Positions 53,680-63,647 of a stretch of DNA of 64,000 bases are shown here, in pieces (position 1 is the first letter of the stretch; every line of letters starts with the position of its first letter). The stretch comes from Caecitellus pseudoparvulus (Eukaryota > Bigyra: Bicosoecida): positions 1 to 64,000 of the forward strand of contig CBFFRQ010000063.1 of the NCBI GenBank assembly GCA_965644315.1. The letters are read 5' to 3'. The position numbers and the translations under genes were made by a program. The notes under the pieces are model-generated. The model was not told where the DNA came from and made no database searches. It was given only the letters and a program-made list of their open reading frames with translations.

Positions 53680-55149
53680 TCACTCGGGAGGGGGCACGTC
53701 TGGAAATGTGTCATCCAGTACCCAACTCTCTGCCTGCAGACGAGCTCGCGCTTCCTCTGGCACTGCCTTCCATGCGGAGTCCACTTGAGAGGCAGATGGC
53801 GGTGGTGGCGGTGTGGGCGGTGGCTCCGCTCTCCTGCTTTGTCTGCTTGAAGGCAGCCCTGCCGCTGCGCCCTGTGACATGCCAATCATGCTGCCCTGGC
53901 CGATTCCAGGCATCCCACCCTGGCCAATGCCAACCTGCCCAATGCCACCCTGTCCAATGCCTCCCTGGCCAATGCCTCCCTGTCCAATGCCTCCCTGTCC
54001 AATGCCTCCCTGGCCAATGCCTCCCTGTCCAATGCCTCCCTGTCCAATGCCACCCTGTCCAATGCCACCCTGTCCAATGCCACCCTGGCCAACGGCAGCA
54101 TGACCAGCGCCACCTTGACCGCCTGAATCAACCACCGCTCCGATGGCAGCCCGCATGGCCTGTCGCTGAGAAGTTGGCAGCTTGGTGCAGGCCGCCCCCA
54201 TGCTCGTTCCAGTGAAGACACACGTTGGGTTTGCTTGCACCTGCCGAATCACCTGCTCCAAGTGCTGCTTCCGCTCCTTCTCCAAGGCCGCTGCCTGAGC
54301 AGGGTACTGCGCCCCTTGCCCCTGCTGGGCCATGCGGCGCCCGAGCAACCGCAGCTCTTCGGGAGAGATGTCCCCCCACACGGCGTTCGTGGAGGGGCCG
54401 CGTTTGTTCACCAGCCCAAAGGCAGTGGCAGTCCACAGCGGACCCGCGGGCTGCCCTTGCAGTGCGCTCTTGCAGACAGGGCTCCTGACCTGGCTCTTGA
54501 ACTTGTTCACTTTGTCGCTATGGCGCCCACCGCCCCCCCCAATGGGCCCACCACCGGCTATGCCAGACTGCACTCCGTAGCCGCTCATCACGCCAGCTCC
54601 CATGGTCTGCAAGCCCACCCCGGTTACGACATAGGACCCCCCGCCTCCCCGACCTTGCTGGTGCTGGTGCTGGTGCTGGTGCTGCTGCCCACCGCCGCGC
54701 TGCCTTCCGCCCCGGGACCGACGGCCTTGACCCTGTCTCCCTCCGCCCTGTTGGTGTTGCTGCCGGCCACCCTGTTGATGTTGCTGCCGGCCGCCTTGCT
54801 GGCCTTGGAAAACGTTCACACCTCCACCACCTCGCCCGCCACCCATGCCTACTATGCCACCTCCCATGCCACCTCCCATTCCCCCCATGCCCCCAATGCC
54901 CCCAATGCCCCCAATGCCACCCATGCCGCCCCCCATGCCTACGATTCCGCCCCCCATGCCCCCCATGCCACCCACAGCAATGCCACCCTGCTGCTGCCGT
55001 CCACCCTGCTGGTGTTGCTGCCGACCCTGCTGCTGCTGTCGACCTTGCCCACCACCTCTTTGCTGGCCTTGACCTCCTCTGCTTTGGCTCTGATTGCTAC
55101 CTCTCCCACCGCGGTTGCGGCTGCGCCTGTTCCCGTTGCGCCTGCCCAT
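53680..55149 (-). CDS. Gly/Gln-rich NUP42-like protein
   Basis: 489 residues. The N-terminal half is RGG-, Gln/His- and Gly/Met-rich low complexity (MGRRNGNRRSRNRGGRG; GGMGGIGG units), typical of RNA-binding or phase-separating tails. The middle has WTATAFGL and WGDISPEELRLLGRR, resembling the NUP42/NUPL2 segment DISPEELRLEYH, then a helical stretch to about residue 320. About 11 GQGGI units follow. The C-terminus ends WVLDDTFPDVPPPE, like the GLE1-binding tail of NUP42 (F-x-L-G-x-I-P-x-x-PPP). NUP42 works with GLE1 in mRNA export at the nuclear pore. Missing here: the N-terminal CCCH finger and FG dipeptides; Gly-Gln repeats take the FG position. NUP42 is a reasonable but unproven assignment. 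Confidence 0.5.
   Translation of the reverse strand: MGRRNGNRRSRNRGGRGSNQSQSRGGQGQQRGGGQGRQQQQGRQQHQQGGRQQQGGIAVGGMGGMGGGIVGMGGGMGGIGGIGGIGGMGGMGGGMGGGIVGMGGGRGGGGVNVFQGQQGGRQQHQQGGRQQHQQGGGRQGQGRRSRGGRQRGGGQQHQHQHQHQQGRGGGGSYVVTGVGLQTMGAGVMSGYGVQSGIAGGGPIGGGGGRHSDKVNKFKSQVRSPVCKSALQGQPAGPLWTATAFGLVNKRGPSTNAVWGDISPEELRLLGRRMAQQGQGAQYPAQAAALEKERKQHLEQVIRQVQANPTCVFTGTSMGAACTKLPTSQRQAMRAAIGAVVDSGGQGGAGHAAVGQGGIGQGGIGQGGIGQGGIGQGGIGQGGIGQGGIGQGGIGQGGIGQGGIGQVGIGQGGMPGIGQGSMIGMSQGAAAGLPSSRQSRRAEPPPTPPPPPSASQVDSAWKAVPEEARARLQAESWVLDDTFPDVPPPE
53890..54100. repeat. 15-bp tandem repeat encoding GQGGI
   Basis: About a dozen units of a 15-base repeat (plus strand CCAATGCCTCCCTGG and CCTCCCTGT variants). 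It is in frame in the NUP42-like gene, coding Gly-Gln-Gly-Gly-Ile. A single Val variant interrupts it near 53930. Confidence 0.85.
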
Positions 55150-55303
55150 CTTGACAGGCAGAGCACATCAAAATCCGCAGAACCGCGTGCGCAACAAGTT
55201 TTCGCTTCACAGCAAAGAATAGCAATCGAAGGGGTGCACGACAAGTGCTCGAAAAAGATTGAATTAGTCTCAGGATTTTGCCGTCGAAAATTGATTCGAT
55301 GCT

Positions 55304-57510
55304 TCAGGGGTTTAGTTGAGTTTGTTGCCAGGCAGAAAGTGCTGGTGCAGCTGCGTCTGTGGCGCTCATCTCGCCGAGCTGCTGCACTGCCCCCCCTGCA
55401 ACAGCCCGCACCGCAGCTGCACCAGAGGGCGTCGTACCAACGCTCAACTCTGCCAGAGCCACTGGCTCGCCCGCCTCGTCGGGTACCAATGGCTGCAGCC
55501 CCATTCCCCTCTCCACTGCAGCGACAAACGTTGCGTCGAGTGCCGTGATATGTGAGTCAGGGCGGACATCCCATGGTGTCGGGGCAGTCGGATCAGTGGG
55601 GGACCACAACTTGGGGAATGTCTCTCGATCAACCACCCGTTTCCTGGACGACCTCCTACCGGCAGCCAAGCTAGCAACGACATCCGCCGTCAGGCACTTC
55701 GATGCCCACTCGAACAGCGAAAGCTCCTGCACGAAATCCATCACGCTGCGCACAGTCACAAGCGCCGCGCCTGCCTCGCGATCCAGCAGGGGCAGGGGCA
55801 AAGGCGTGTCCACAATGCATGCTGGCAGGCTCATGGCCAGCAGCTCGTCGACGTCGGCGCTGAAAATCGCCGCAAGCGCTTGAGCGGCAGCAGGGTCGAT
55901 GCCCTCTGTTTGCAGCAGCTGCATCTGGGGAAGGCAGGTTGGACACTGGTACAGTAGGTGGCTGTCCGAAGGCTTCACTCCTTGGCCCCACCACGCGACG
56001 CGTACTGTCCACCCAGCCCGCTGCACAGCCACTGCTGTTCGCAGGAAGGAGGCAGCCACCTGTTGGTTTCGGCTGGCCCCTGCGTCAGGGTACAGCACTA
56101 CTTCCATCGGCCGTCGCCCATCCGTGCTGTCATGCCGCCGATAAACGACTCGCTCCAGGGCCACGAGGTACTCAATCAGGAGCTGGTGTGACCAGGCATT
56201 GTCCTTGCACCCAAACATGCCGCCCTGCGCGCCAATGAAGGGCACTTGCAACGCGGCGGCTGCAATGGCTGGTTTCAGCCCCCCTTCGCACAGGCAAACT
56301 CGGCAAACGCCCACAGGCAGCTGCTTTGGCACAAACGCGTGCAGTGGCAGGTCACCGCTCGCTGTCATGGCGAGGGGAGCAGTTTTCCGACCACCCCCCA
56401 GCGTGACGTAGCTTGGCACCCGCCCAATGCCGTCCTCGCCCCGGTCTTTGTCCAGCGTCTTCAACTGCGCCCCGAGCACCTCCCCCAATGGCGTGAGACA
56501 CGGGATGAGCAAGGTCACTGGTGTGCGAGCCGGCACATAGCCGCCTGGCACCACCGGCAGGGCCCTGAAGGGTGAGTGTGGGTCGGATGTCAAGTCCAGG
56601 CCCCACCCAGCTGCCCACGAGACGAGGAAGTCAGCAGCCCCCACAAGGCTGTGCAGCAGAGCAGGGGGCAAGCCCCGCCCTAGCAAGTCCTCCTCCGCCT
56701 GGTCGCCCCGCCACCCGAGTCCTGCGTGGAGGGCCAGCAGGGACAGGAAGGCTGCGTGTCGCTGCGCCGCCGTGGGCACTTCCGGCAAAGACGGCGCGAG
56801 GACGGGTTTGGGCTTGAGGGCCACATGCGAAGTATCCACACTGGGGGCTGCCTGCGCTCTCCCTCCCCATCCTGTCACCTCCCCTGCTCTGCCCTCCTTT
56901 GGAGCTTGTGGCGTTGCGCTGCTCAAACCAGTGCCGCGCAGCGGGACGGGAAGCCAGTCGCGAAGTCCAGCCAATGACTGCGACCCCATCAGCGAAGCAG
57001 GCAGACGAATATCCAGCACTGGCTTGGGGGACCCTTCGTCCAGCCCAGTCGTGCACGTCTGCGCAGTGCTCGGAAAGGACATGTGCTTCAGTGCGGAAAT
57101 TGCTGCCCGCACACACTGCAAGACCGCACCATGGCCAGGGAAACGTTTCCAGAGCTGTTTACCTGAGACACATCGAGTTTTATAGCCCACACATCCTGAT
57201 CCTCGATGGGGGTAGCCGGGGAATTGCTTTCTCCCTCACCCTCATGCCATCCGCGTGCATGGCGTGGTGCGGCGCTGTCAGGCGAACCCGCCGGCACATG
57301 CCCCCACAGTTCCAGCCCCACGCAAGCATCGGAGCCCACCATGGCCCAAGCGCTTGAAAGGGCTATGTCAGTTGCGTGGGCCCCACTTGCATTGAGGGCC
57401 GTCTCTTGTGCCCATGCTGCCGCTGCTCGCAGGTGAAGGGGCAACGGCAAGGAGAGCTCAACACGGCGAACCTTGCCTGGCGGCGGCAGGTGGTCTGCAG
57501 CTGCTGACAT
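55304..57510 (-). CDS. DUF3854 (TOPRIM-like) domain protein
   Basis: Two exons (57510-57163 and 57115-55304; 47-bp intron with GTAAAC donor, phase 0) give 719 residues. The centre (about residues 390-540) fits the DUF3854/TOPRIM-like pattern of phage and plasmid primase-associated proteins. It has a strand with acidic motif VCLCEGGLKPAIAA, then VPFIGAQGGMFG, a VVLYPDAGASRNQQVA strand (D and N at metal or nucleotide positions), and AGWTVRVAWWGQGVKPSD. A CPTC pair follows. The N-terminal 250 residues and the C-terminal 150 are unassigned. TOPRIM-like folds bind divalent metal and act on nucleic acid, so a role in DNA metabolism is likely but not shown. Capture from a virus or mobile element is possible; introns and composition now match the host. 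Confidence 0.5.
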
Positions 57511-57957
57511 GGCGAGCACGCGACAGCGAATATATTGACCTGCCCCGCTTCTACCTCTTGTGTGTGATTGTGTTCAGTCAGCGAGAGTGCTCAGGGCGAC
57601 TCGACCGCGAGGCAGGCACAGCCGCTCCCTTGTTGGGCTGCTTGCCTTGCCTTGCGTACCAGCGCAAGGCAAGGCTCCATCCAACACAAAAGTACTTTGA
57701 TCCTCTCAGCTGCACCCTAGCTTGCTGGCAACGTCCGCAGCTTGAATGCAAGCTGGCGAGCAGCGGAAGGCCAAATTCCACCCACCAAAAAGATGTGTGA
57801 CGTGAACTTACACAGTAAAGTGAAACAGGCTCTCTCTGCCGTCGTTGTTCTGACCTGATCCTCGTCCTGCACCAGCACCAGCCCGCCTGCGGCTTGCCTC
57901 CTGAGCGGCCAGCACTGCGCGCAGACTTGGCGCCTGTGGCCGCGCCCAGGGCTCAAC
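57511..57957. promoter_or_regulatory. Divergent promoter region, DUF3854 and lunapark-like genes
   Basis: About 450 bases between two divergent starts, so both promoters lie here. The sequence GAATATATTGACC at 57527-57539 is AT-rich and TATA-like, just upstream of the minus-strand gene. Nothing else is recognised. Confidence 0.35.
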
Positions 57958-59033
57958 ATGTGGTGGCAGATTAGCTGCTGCTCACGGCACGCCAGCGCGG
58001 AGTCACGCGCAGAGGGACTGGAGGAGGAGCTGAAGGCAGCGTGTGACGATGTCGTGCAAGCACACGCAACAAAGGCCAGCCTGTCCCGCTTGCGATTCTC
58101 ACTGGTTGGCATGGCAGTGCTCATGCTGTTAGCCGCGAGTGGAGCAGTGGGGTATGGAGTGTACTTTCTCCGCATGCGACACTTCTGGCAATGGACCCCT
58201 TTCTCTCGAGTGGCCCAAGCCATGTTCGCGGTGTTGGTGAGTGGCGCGTAACGCCAGTGAAACGTACCGCATGCTGCGATACAAGGCGCCAATGGACGAA
58301 CCTGGGCCCGTCACAGGCACTGATTGTCGTTGGCATTTACGTAATTGCTTGGAGAATGAACGCTGCAGAGGCTCGGGGAGTGGCTGCTGCGCGAGCTAAA
58401 ACTGACCTGCTGCAGCAAGCAGCCAACGAACTGCCGTACAAGACTGCCCGAAAAGTGATCGAAAAGTACGACCCCGCGAACGTGGGCAAGTACCTTGAAC
58501 TAGACCTCACGCTTGAGAAACAAGTTGCCGACCTTCGGGGGGCCTGCCGGGAGCTGTTTGGAGTCATCGATGTCCTCCTTCAGCAACGCAGCACGACTGT
58601 GACGAGCGAGCAGTTCCGGGCAGAAGTCGCGCCGGTGCAGCAGGTCCTCAACAAGTACGCTCGATACTTTTCGTCCAGGACGCGCAGGCTGCTGACGGCT
58701 GGGATCGATGAGCGCGTCATGGACTTCTTGGGCGTTACGCCCATGCCTGCCACTGCCACCCCTGCCGCCCACACAGCCCACGCCACTGCGAACCGGACGC
58801 CCCGCACGGGAGCACCGCAGTCAAGCCCTGTGCCTGAGGTGCCTGAGAGCCAAGGCAGCCCTGGGGGCACAGGAACTACGGAAGACATGCCCTCGCCAGC
58901 ACCTGGCGCAGATCCTGCACCTGCCGTTGAAGCTGGTGACTCCTCCCTTCCCGAGTCTGAACCAGAAAGAAGGGGGGCTCGTCGCCGCCTGGCCGTTGAC
59001 AGCGGTAGCTCTGCAGACCAAGATCATCGCTAG
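57958..59033 (+). CDS. Lunapark-like ER membrane protein
   Basis: Two exons (57958-58236, 58317-59033; 80-bp intron, GTGAGT donor, phase 0) give 331 residues. Layout: a short coiled coil (EGLEEELKAACDDVV), two TM helices forming a hairpin (about residues 45-65 and 80-105; the second is assembled across the intron as FAVL|ALIVVGIYVIAW), a second coiled region, then NELPYKTARKVIEKYDP. This matches the lunapark hallmark ETYKTAKLILERFDP directly after the TM hairpin. Lunapark sits at three-way junctions of ER tubules. A 100-residue helical segment and a Pro/Thr/Glu-rich tail follow. The C-terminal C4 zinc finger of animal and plant lunapark is absent. Confidence 0.65.
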
Positions 59034-59261
59034 AGGCAACGCTCAGCGCTGGGTTTGCAAGCACTGGCTTCGAAAAGGGTCCGACCCCTCAGAGCGCATG
59101 GAAGCCAGCCAAGTGACGCGCACAAACCAATTCAACTCAACACCCCATCTCACAGTATGTTTTTGTAGTTCATTGGACGCGCATTCGCGCTTTGAATGTG
59201 CCTGTAGTGCTGTGGGGCGCAAGGAAGTGCAGCGGCTGGAACCGATTTCCGCACTCCGGCC

Positions 59262-60149
59262 ATGGCAGCTGCCGTTCCCGGAGAGGGCTTGCAAGAAAAA
59301 GGGGACACGGCAATCGTGCCATTTTCCTACAATAACCCCTTCTGGGATGGCCTGCAGGCGCAAGAGCGTGTCTACGAGTTGCAAGGGAAGCGCGTGACTC
59401 TGAAGCAGGGCTGGGAGGCAGACGGCAGGGGTGGCTCCAAACTTGGCTTCGGCGCGTCAGTGTACGACGCAGCCTTCGTCTTGGCCCACTTCGTTGCCGA
59501 AGTTGAACCTACGCTGTGCTCTGACCGCGTGGTGTTGGACATTGGCACCGGCCTGGGCCTCACCTCTGTCGCTGCAGCACTGGCCGGAGCTCGCTGCGTC
59601 TTGGCGACAGATGGCGACGACGACCTGCTGCAGCGCCTGACGCTACCCAACCTGCGCAGTGCGGCAGACGAGTCACTGCAAGGGTTCGCTGTTGTGAATG
59701 GCGGGGCCGAGGCCATGGAGCCTCCCTGCATCGCTGTGCAGCGTCTGCTCTGGGGCGCAGCTGCTGACATTGACTCTGTACGTCGTGGCTGCGCTCAAGC
59801 TGGGGTACCGCGCCCAGACATCATTTTGGCTGCTGATATCGTCGCCTTACCATACGAAAAAGCCCTGCCATCCTTGTTGGACACTCTTCACGCCCTTGCC
59901 GGCCCCAACACGCACGTGTACATTGCCTACAAACCGCGGCACGTGTGCGAGAAGAAGTGGTTCCACCGTGCACGGCAGCGCTGCAGCGTGGAAGAGCTGC
60001 CGCCAGAAAGCTCCCTGCACAAGGACTTCCAAGGCTCTTCCATTCGCATCATGCATTTGTGGAAGTGGAGGCACGCAGCTGCCCAAACTCAGAAACCAGC
60101 GGGCGAAGTTCCTGCAGCTTCGCCGGCGCTGCCAGCGCCTGAACCATGA
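59262..60149 (+). CDS. METTL21-type protein lysine methyltransferase
   Basis: 295 residues, no intron needed. The fold is that of family 16 SAM-dependent methyltransferases (METTL21/VCP-KMT): WDAAF-like segment FGASVYDAAFVLAHFV, motif I VVLDIGTGLGLTSVAAAL (about residues 90-107), acidic end of strand 2 at ATDGDDD, and post-I/motif II PDIILAADIVALPYEKALP corresponding to the DxxY motif region. HVYIAYKPRHVCEKKWF and IRIMHLWKW complete the core. Members trimethylate lysines of chaperones and elongation factors; the substrate here cannot be told. The Ala/Pro tail is unique. Its 3' end overlaps the end of the convergent glycoprotein gene. Confidence 0.8.
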   Translation: MAAAVPGEGLQEKGDTAIVPFSYNNPFWDGLQAQERVYELQGKRVTLKQGWEADGRGGSKLGFGASVYDAAFVLAHFVAEVEPTLCSDRVVLDIGTGLGLTSVAAALAGARCVLATDGDDDLLQRLTLPNLRSAADESLQGFAVVNGGAEAMEPPCIAVQRLLWGAAADIDSVRRGCAQAGVPRPDIILAADIVALPYEKALPSLLDTLHALAGPNTHVYIAYKPRHVCEKKWFHRARQRCSVEELPPESSLHKDFQGSSIRIMHLWKWRHAAAQTQKPAGEVPAASPALPAPEP

Positions 60150-62284
60150 CGTGTCGGCATGAGGAACTCCTGGGCATTTTGCTGGGGGGGCCAGGAGGTT
60201 TGCGCCGTCTTGCAGCAGCTGCACGCCAGGCAGCTGGGCAAGGCGCAGCACCGCCACCGGTCGAAGCACTCCCCCCTCACGAACCACACCGGCAGGTGCA
60301 GGCACAAGCATGCCCGCACGGTGTTGGGGTACTTGGCCTGCGTCCGCGCAGCCTCCGCCTCTGCAGCAGCCTTGGCCTCTGCTCCCGACAGGTAGTTGCC
60401 GTTGGCATCCAGCCAACCACGCGTATTTGTGTCATAATCCTTGAACGCGTCGAAGGTGCTGGTCGCACCCATAGTGCGTCTTACAGCTCGCCGCGCGACG
60501 ATAACGAGCGCCAGCACACCGAGAATGGTACAAATGATGATGATCAGGATGCTCTGTGTGTGTCTAGATGGAACTGCTGGGAGAATGGTGTAGTTCCCCA
60601 CCGCAACGATTTGCGTCAGAGGCATGTACTGTTGCGTGCCCCACGCCGGCGCCAGGCCCGCAGACAGCGTGAAGGAGCAGTGCAAGTTTGAAAACAGCGC
60701 TTGGCTGGGGGCAGCTGCCTCGATTTGTCCCGAAAAGTTCGCCGCGCAGCCCTGAATGCTGTCTGGCGGCCAGGCCTGGCTGCCCTTGCTGCGCGGGAGC
60801 GGGTCGCAGCAGGAAACCTTCCACCAGTTCACGTTGGGCTGCGTGCAGCTGAGTTTCAGGTCCCAGGACAAATTGAACTGGGAGACGGGGTTCCACGGCT
60901 GCAGGAGTGTGTCTGCACAGGCTCCATACTGGTCTCGCATTTGCACTGTGAAGTTGTGCACTGCGGCAGACGCGACAAGCACGCTGGCGTTGCGGCCTGT
61001 GATGAACCCGCCTGCTGAACCGGGAGTCACGTCCATCAGGGTGACTCGCAGCTCCCGTTTTCGCCGAGCCAGGGCAAGTGTCGAAGGCGACGGGGTTGGC
61101 GTGGGCGTCGCCTGCACTGCCAGACCTGAGGTCAAAGCTGATGGGAAGCGGCCACAAGCAAAATTCGTGCCCCACACAATGCACTTATCAGCAGGCAAGC
61201 CAGGCGACGGGGACACGCTGGGGGACGCAGCTGCCGAGGGAGTCACGCTGACTGACGGCGATGCAGTCGCTTTAGCCGGGCTGGGCGAGGCACTGACGCT
61301 GGCAGTGGGGCTGGGGGATGTGCCAAGACCTACCAAGGCCCGCTTCTGCGGTGCAAGTTCCCCAGTTGTTGTAAATCCGTTCCAGCAGTGGGCGGTGGCA
61401 GTTGGGGTGTCTCCTCCGTCGCCCCCCACGGACATGTTGAAGGGAGCCCCCGCCCGCACCTGTACACGTCCTCGCAGCCACGCTGTGGACAGGGGATCGC
61501 ACACATACTGAACCAGCAAATCGCCGCCTGGGACGCCCTCGCGGAAGCCGCCTGAGGGCCGGACTTGCCGCCCACCGAGGTGGCGCAGCCACTGGGTCAG
61601 AGTCCAGTTCGAAGAAATAGCATACTGGTCGGTGGGAGCAGTCCAGCCCAAGGCCAACGAGGCAGGAGGCACGCTCCAAGGCCGCCCGAAAGTCAAGTTG
61701 CACCCGGGGCCTTGGCAAGCACGCTCGTCCTGTGCCCAGCAAGCCACCACTGAGCCATTGTGGAGATTGGTGGGGTCGCTGCCACTGCAAGGCAGGCGAA
61801 CCTGCTCCTCGCCCCCGAAAGGACTCAAGGATGAGTCATCCACCAGGGCAACCATATGGGAGTTCAAGTGGATGACCCTGTCGGATGCAGCGACGTGCAC
61901 AGCAGCTCTCTGCAGCAAAGAGTCCCCCATCGAAGCCTTGTGCTGAGAAGACCAGCCTCCACATGGGTCCACGGACGCCGTCCAGGCCGAAGTCTGCAGA
62001 ATACGAGGTCAAAGACACGAAGGTTGAAAAGGGGCGGATGGGTGGCGGGCGAGGACGGATGGCTTTCATGAGCGCACCTGGGAGATGAGAAAGGAGGCTG
62101 TTGGGTGTGCGGAATCTGCACCCTGTCCAGCCGTGCCATTCAGCTCCCCCACCAAACCCAGGCGCAACGTTGTGAGGTTAAACACGTGTGAATCCACACA
62201 GGAACTGCACGAGTCATGGCTGCAGGGCTTCAGTTTCCCGCCGATCACGCTGGCCACTGCCGCCGCAAGCAGCAGTTCTCGCAT
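60089..62284 (-). CDS. Type I membrane glycoprotein with Ser/Pro stalk
   Basis: Two exons (62284-62078 and 61993-60089; 84-bp intron, phase 0) give 703 residues. The signal peptide is MRELLLAAAVASVIGGKL. The ectodomain has about 20 Cys and numerous N-x-S/T sites. A Ser/Pro/Thr stretch (TSPSPTASVSASPSPAK and more) sits in its middle, and a single TM helix (SILIIIICTILGVLALVIVA) is near residue 545. The cytoplasmic tail carries basic residues then AKAAAEAEAARTQAKYP. After that a possible donor (ACC|GTGCGG, near 60322) suggests the real C-terminus is spliced to another frame, so the last 75 residues given by the open frame are doubtful. No ortholog is recognised; a surface protein. Confidence 0.6.
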
Positions 62285-62632
62285 GCCAAGTCCCCCTCCC
62301 CTGTCGAGCCGTGGCACGACAAGGCTACTGAGGCACGGACGAGGCCTGTAAACAGAGTGGATGGAGGCAAGCACAGCGGCCGAACGGCCAAATCTATCCG
62401 GAAATTCAAGTCTATCGAATGAATGACATTTATGCCTCGCTGATTGCATGCGGGCTGCACACCTACCGGGGCCGCTGTGAAGGGGCGGTCAACAGTAAAA
62501 ACACGCCACGAACAATCCAATCCCTCTTAAACCAAAGGAAAACTCCGTGAATCACCCAAGTGAACAAGTTCGTGCCCTCACAGGGCGAAACAGAGACCAC
62601 AAACCACTCAATTTCCGCAGCGCTCACCAGCA
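62285..62632. promoter_or_regulatory. Divergent promoter region, glycoprotein and small unknown gene
   Basis: About 350 bases between divergent start codons. The stretch 62395-62440 is AT-rich relative to its surroundings. No motif can be named. Confidence 0.35.
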
Positions 62633-63115
62633 ATGTCAGGCAGCGCGCCAAGCCGCCCAAGCGTGGAGCCCAGCTTCATGTCATGGCTAGAGCAAGTACA
62701 CGATGATGCCTCAGCACAGGGCCCTGGCCTTGCGGCACCGGCCCAGCCTGCCAGCGCCATGAGCTCCTGGTTTCTCTCTGGCTCGGCGCCCAACTTTGTC
62801 AAAGCACACAGCGCATCCGCCACGCCTGTCTCGAGCCACACGGTGCGGAGCCAACCGAGCTCAGCTGCTGCTGTCTTGCAACGAGTGCAGATGGAGCCTG
62901 AAGTCCGCGAAGCTCTGCAGAAGCAACCATCAACACCTTCACAGCAAAGGGCGAGCACACCAACGCCCAACTCTGCGACAGCTTCAAACTCTGACCTGTT
63001 GAGTCAGTTGCTCTCGGGGCTCAAGGCTGAGCAAGCTGCGGTGGATGAGGAGCAAGCCCAGACCATTCAGGCCATTCGTGGCCAAAGGCCCTCTCCTCAA
63101 GAACAGGGTGACTGA
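62633..63115 (+). CDS. Small Ser/Ala-rich protein, unknown function
   Basis: Not recognised. 160 residues, intronless. Low-complexity Ser/Pro/Ala/Gln sequence contains short amphipathic segments: SFMSWLEQVHDD (about 14-25), MSSWFLSGSAPNFV (43-56) and a C-terminal helix DLLSQLLSGLKAEQAAVDEE (119-138). The acidic Trp-containing motifs in a disordered background resemble peptide-binding linear motifs, for example in trafficking adaptors, but no specific class fits. It lies between divergent and convergent neighbours with normal spacing. Confidence 0.5.
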   Translation: MSGSAPSRPSVEPSFMSWLEQVHDDASAQGPGLAAPAQPASAMSSWFLSGSAPNFVKAHSASATPVSSHTVRSQPSSAAAVLQRVQMEPEVREALQKQPSTPSQQRASTPTPNSATASNSDLLSQLLSGLKAEQAAVDEEQAQTIQAIRGQRPSPQEQGD

Positions 63116-63196
63116 CCGCTGCTTCGGGTAAAGAGAAGTGGAGCTTGACAGGAATACATTCACAAAGGTAATGACAACAGCAGTTGTGATGGAGAT

Positions 63197-63212
63197 GGTG
63201 TTGAGTAACACC
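63197..63212 (-). terminator. Histone mRNA 3' stem-loop-like hairpin
   Basis: On the minus strand GGTGTT-ACTC-AACACC forms a perfect 6-bp stem with a 4-base loop, 82 bases after the H2B stop. It is preceded by CCAAC and followed by ATCTC. Metazoan and green-algal replication-dependent histone mRNAs end in a stem-loop of this size (GGYYYU loop ARRRCC, preceded by CCAAA). Here the outer GG/CC and the top T-A pair agree, but the fourth stem base is a purine. Plausible, not proven. Confidence 0.5.
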
Positions 63213-63293
63213 GTTGGGGGTGGTGGTGGATGTGCCAGTGAAGGAGGGGGTGACTTGCTCCCCCCACTCCACTGCACGAGGAAGTCCAGGCGC

Positions 63294-63647
63294 TTAGGCG
63301 GAGGTGAACTTGGTCACAGCCTTGGTGCCCTCGGACACGGCGTGCTTGGCCAGCTCACCAGGCAGCACCAGGCGCACAGCAGTCTGCACCTCGCGGGAGG
63401 ACAGGGTGGCCTTCTTGTTGTAGCGGGCCAGGGAAGCGGCCTCGGCGCACACGCGGTCAAAGACGTCGTTGATGAAGGAGTTCATGATGCCCATGCCCTT
63501 CTTGGAGATGCCGATCTCGGGGTGCACCTGCTTCAGCACGCGGTAGATGTAGGTGGAGTAGCTCTCCACGCGCTTCTTCTTGGAGCCAGTGGAGGCGGAG
63601 GACTTGCCGGCCTTCTTGGCGGACTTCTTGGAAGGGGTCTTGGCCAT
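63294..63647 (-). CDS. H2B: Histone H2B
   Basis: Core nucleosome histone, 117 residues, intronless. The Lys/Ser-rich tail ([17 protein letters not shown]) leads into the histone fold: [51 protein letters not shown] and the C-terminal helix [20 protein letters not shown]. The ubiquitin-acceptor lysine corresponds to AVTKF near the end. The start at 63647 is chosen because the family tail begins there; the frame is open further upstream. Codon use is strongly biased to GC-ending codons, as in highly expressed genes. No other histone gene is in the window. Confidence 0.97.
   Translation of the reverse strand: MAKTPSKKSAKKAGKSSASTGSKKKRVESYSTYIYRVLKQVHPEIGISKKGMGIMNSFINDVFDRVCAEAASLARYNKKATLSSREVQTAVRLVLPGELAKHAVSEGTKAVTKFTSA

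Noticed and set aside
54235-55548. 437-codon plus-strand ORF opposite the NUP42-like gene
   Set aside because: Low-complexity shadow of Gly/Gln repeats; the minus strand carries the DISPEELR and PPP-tail motifs.
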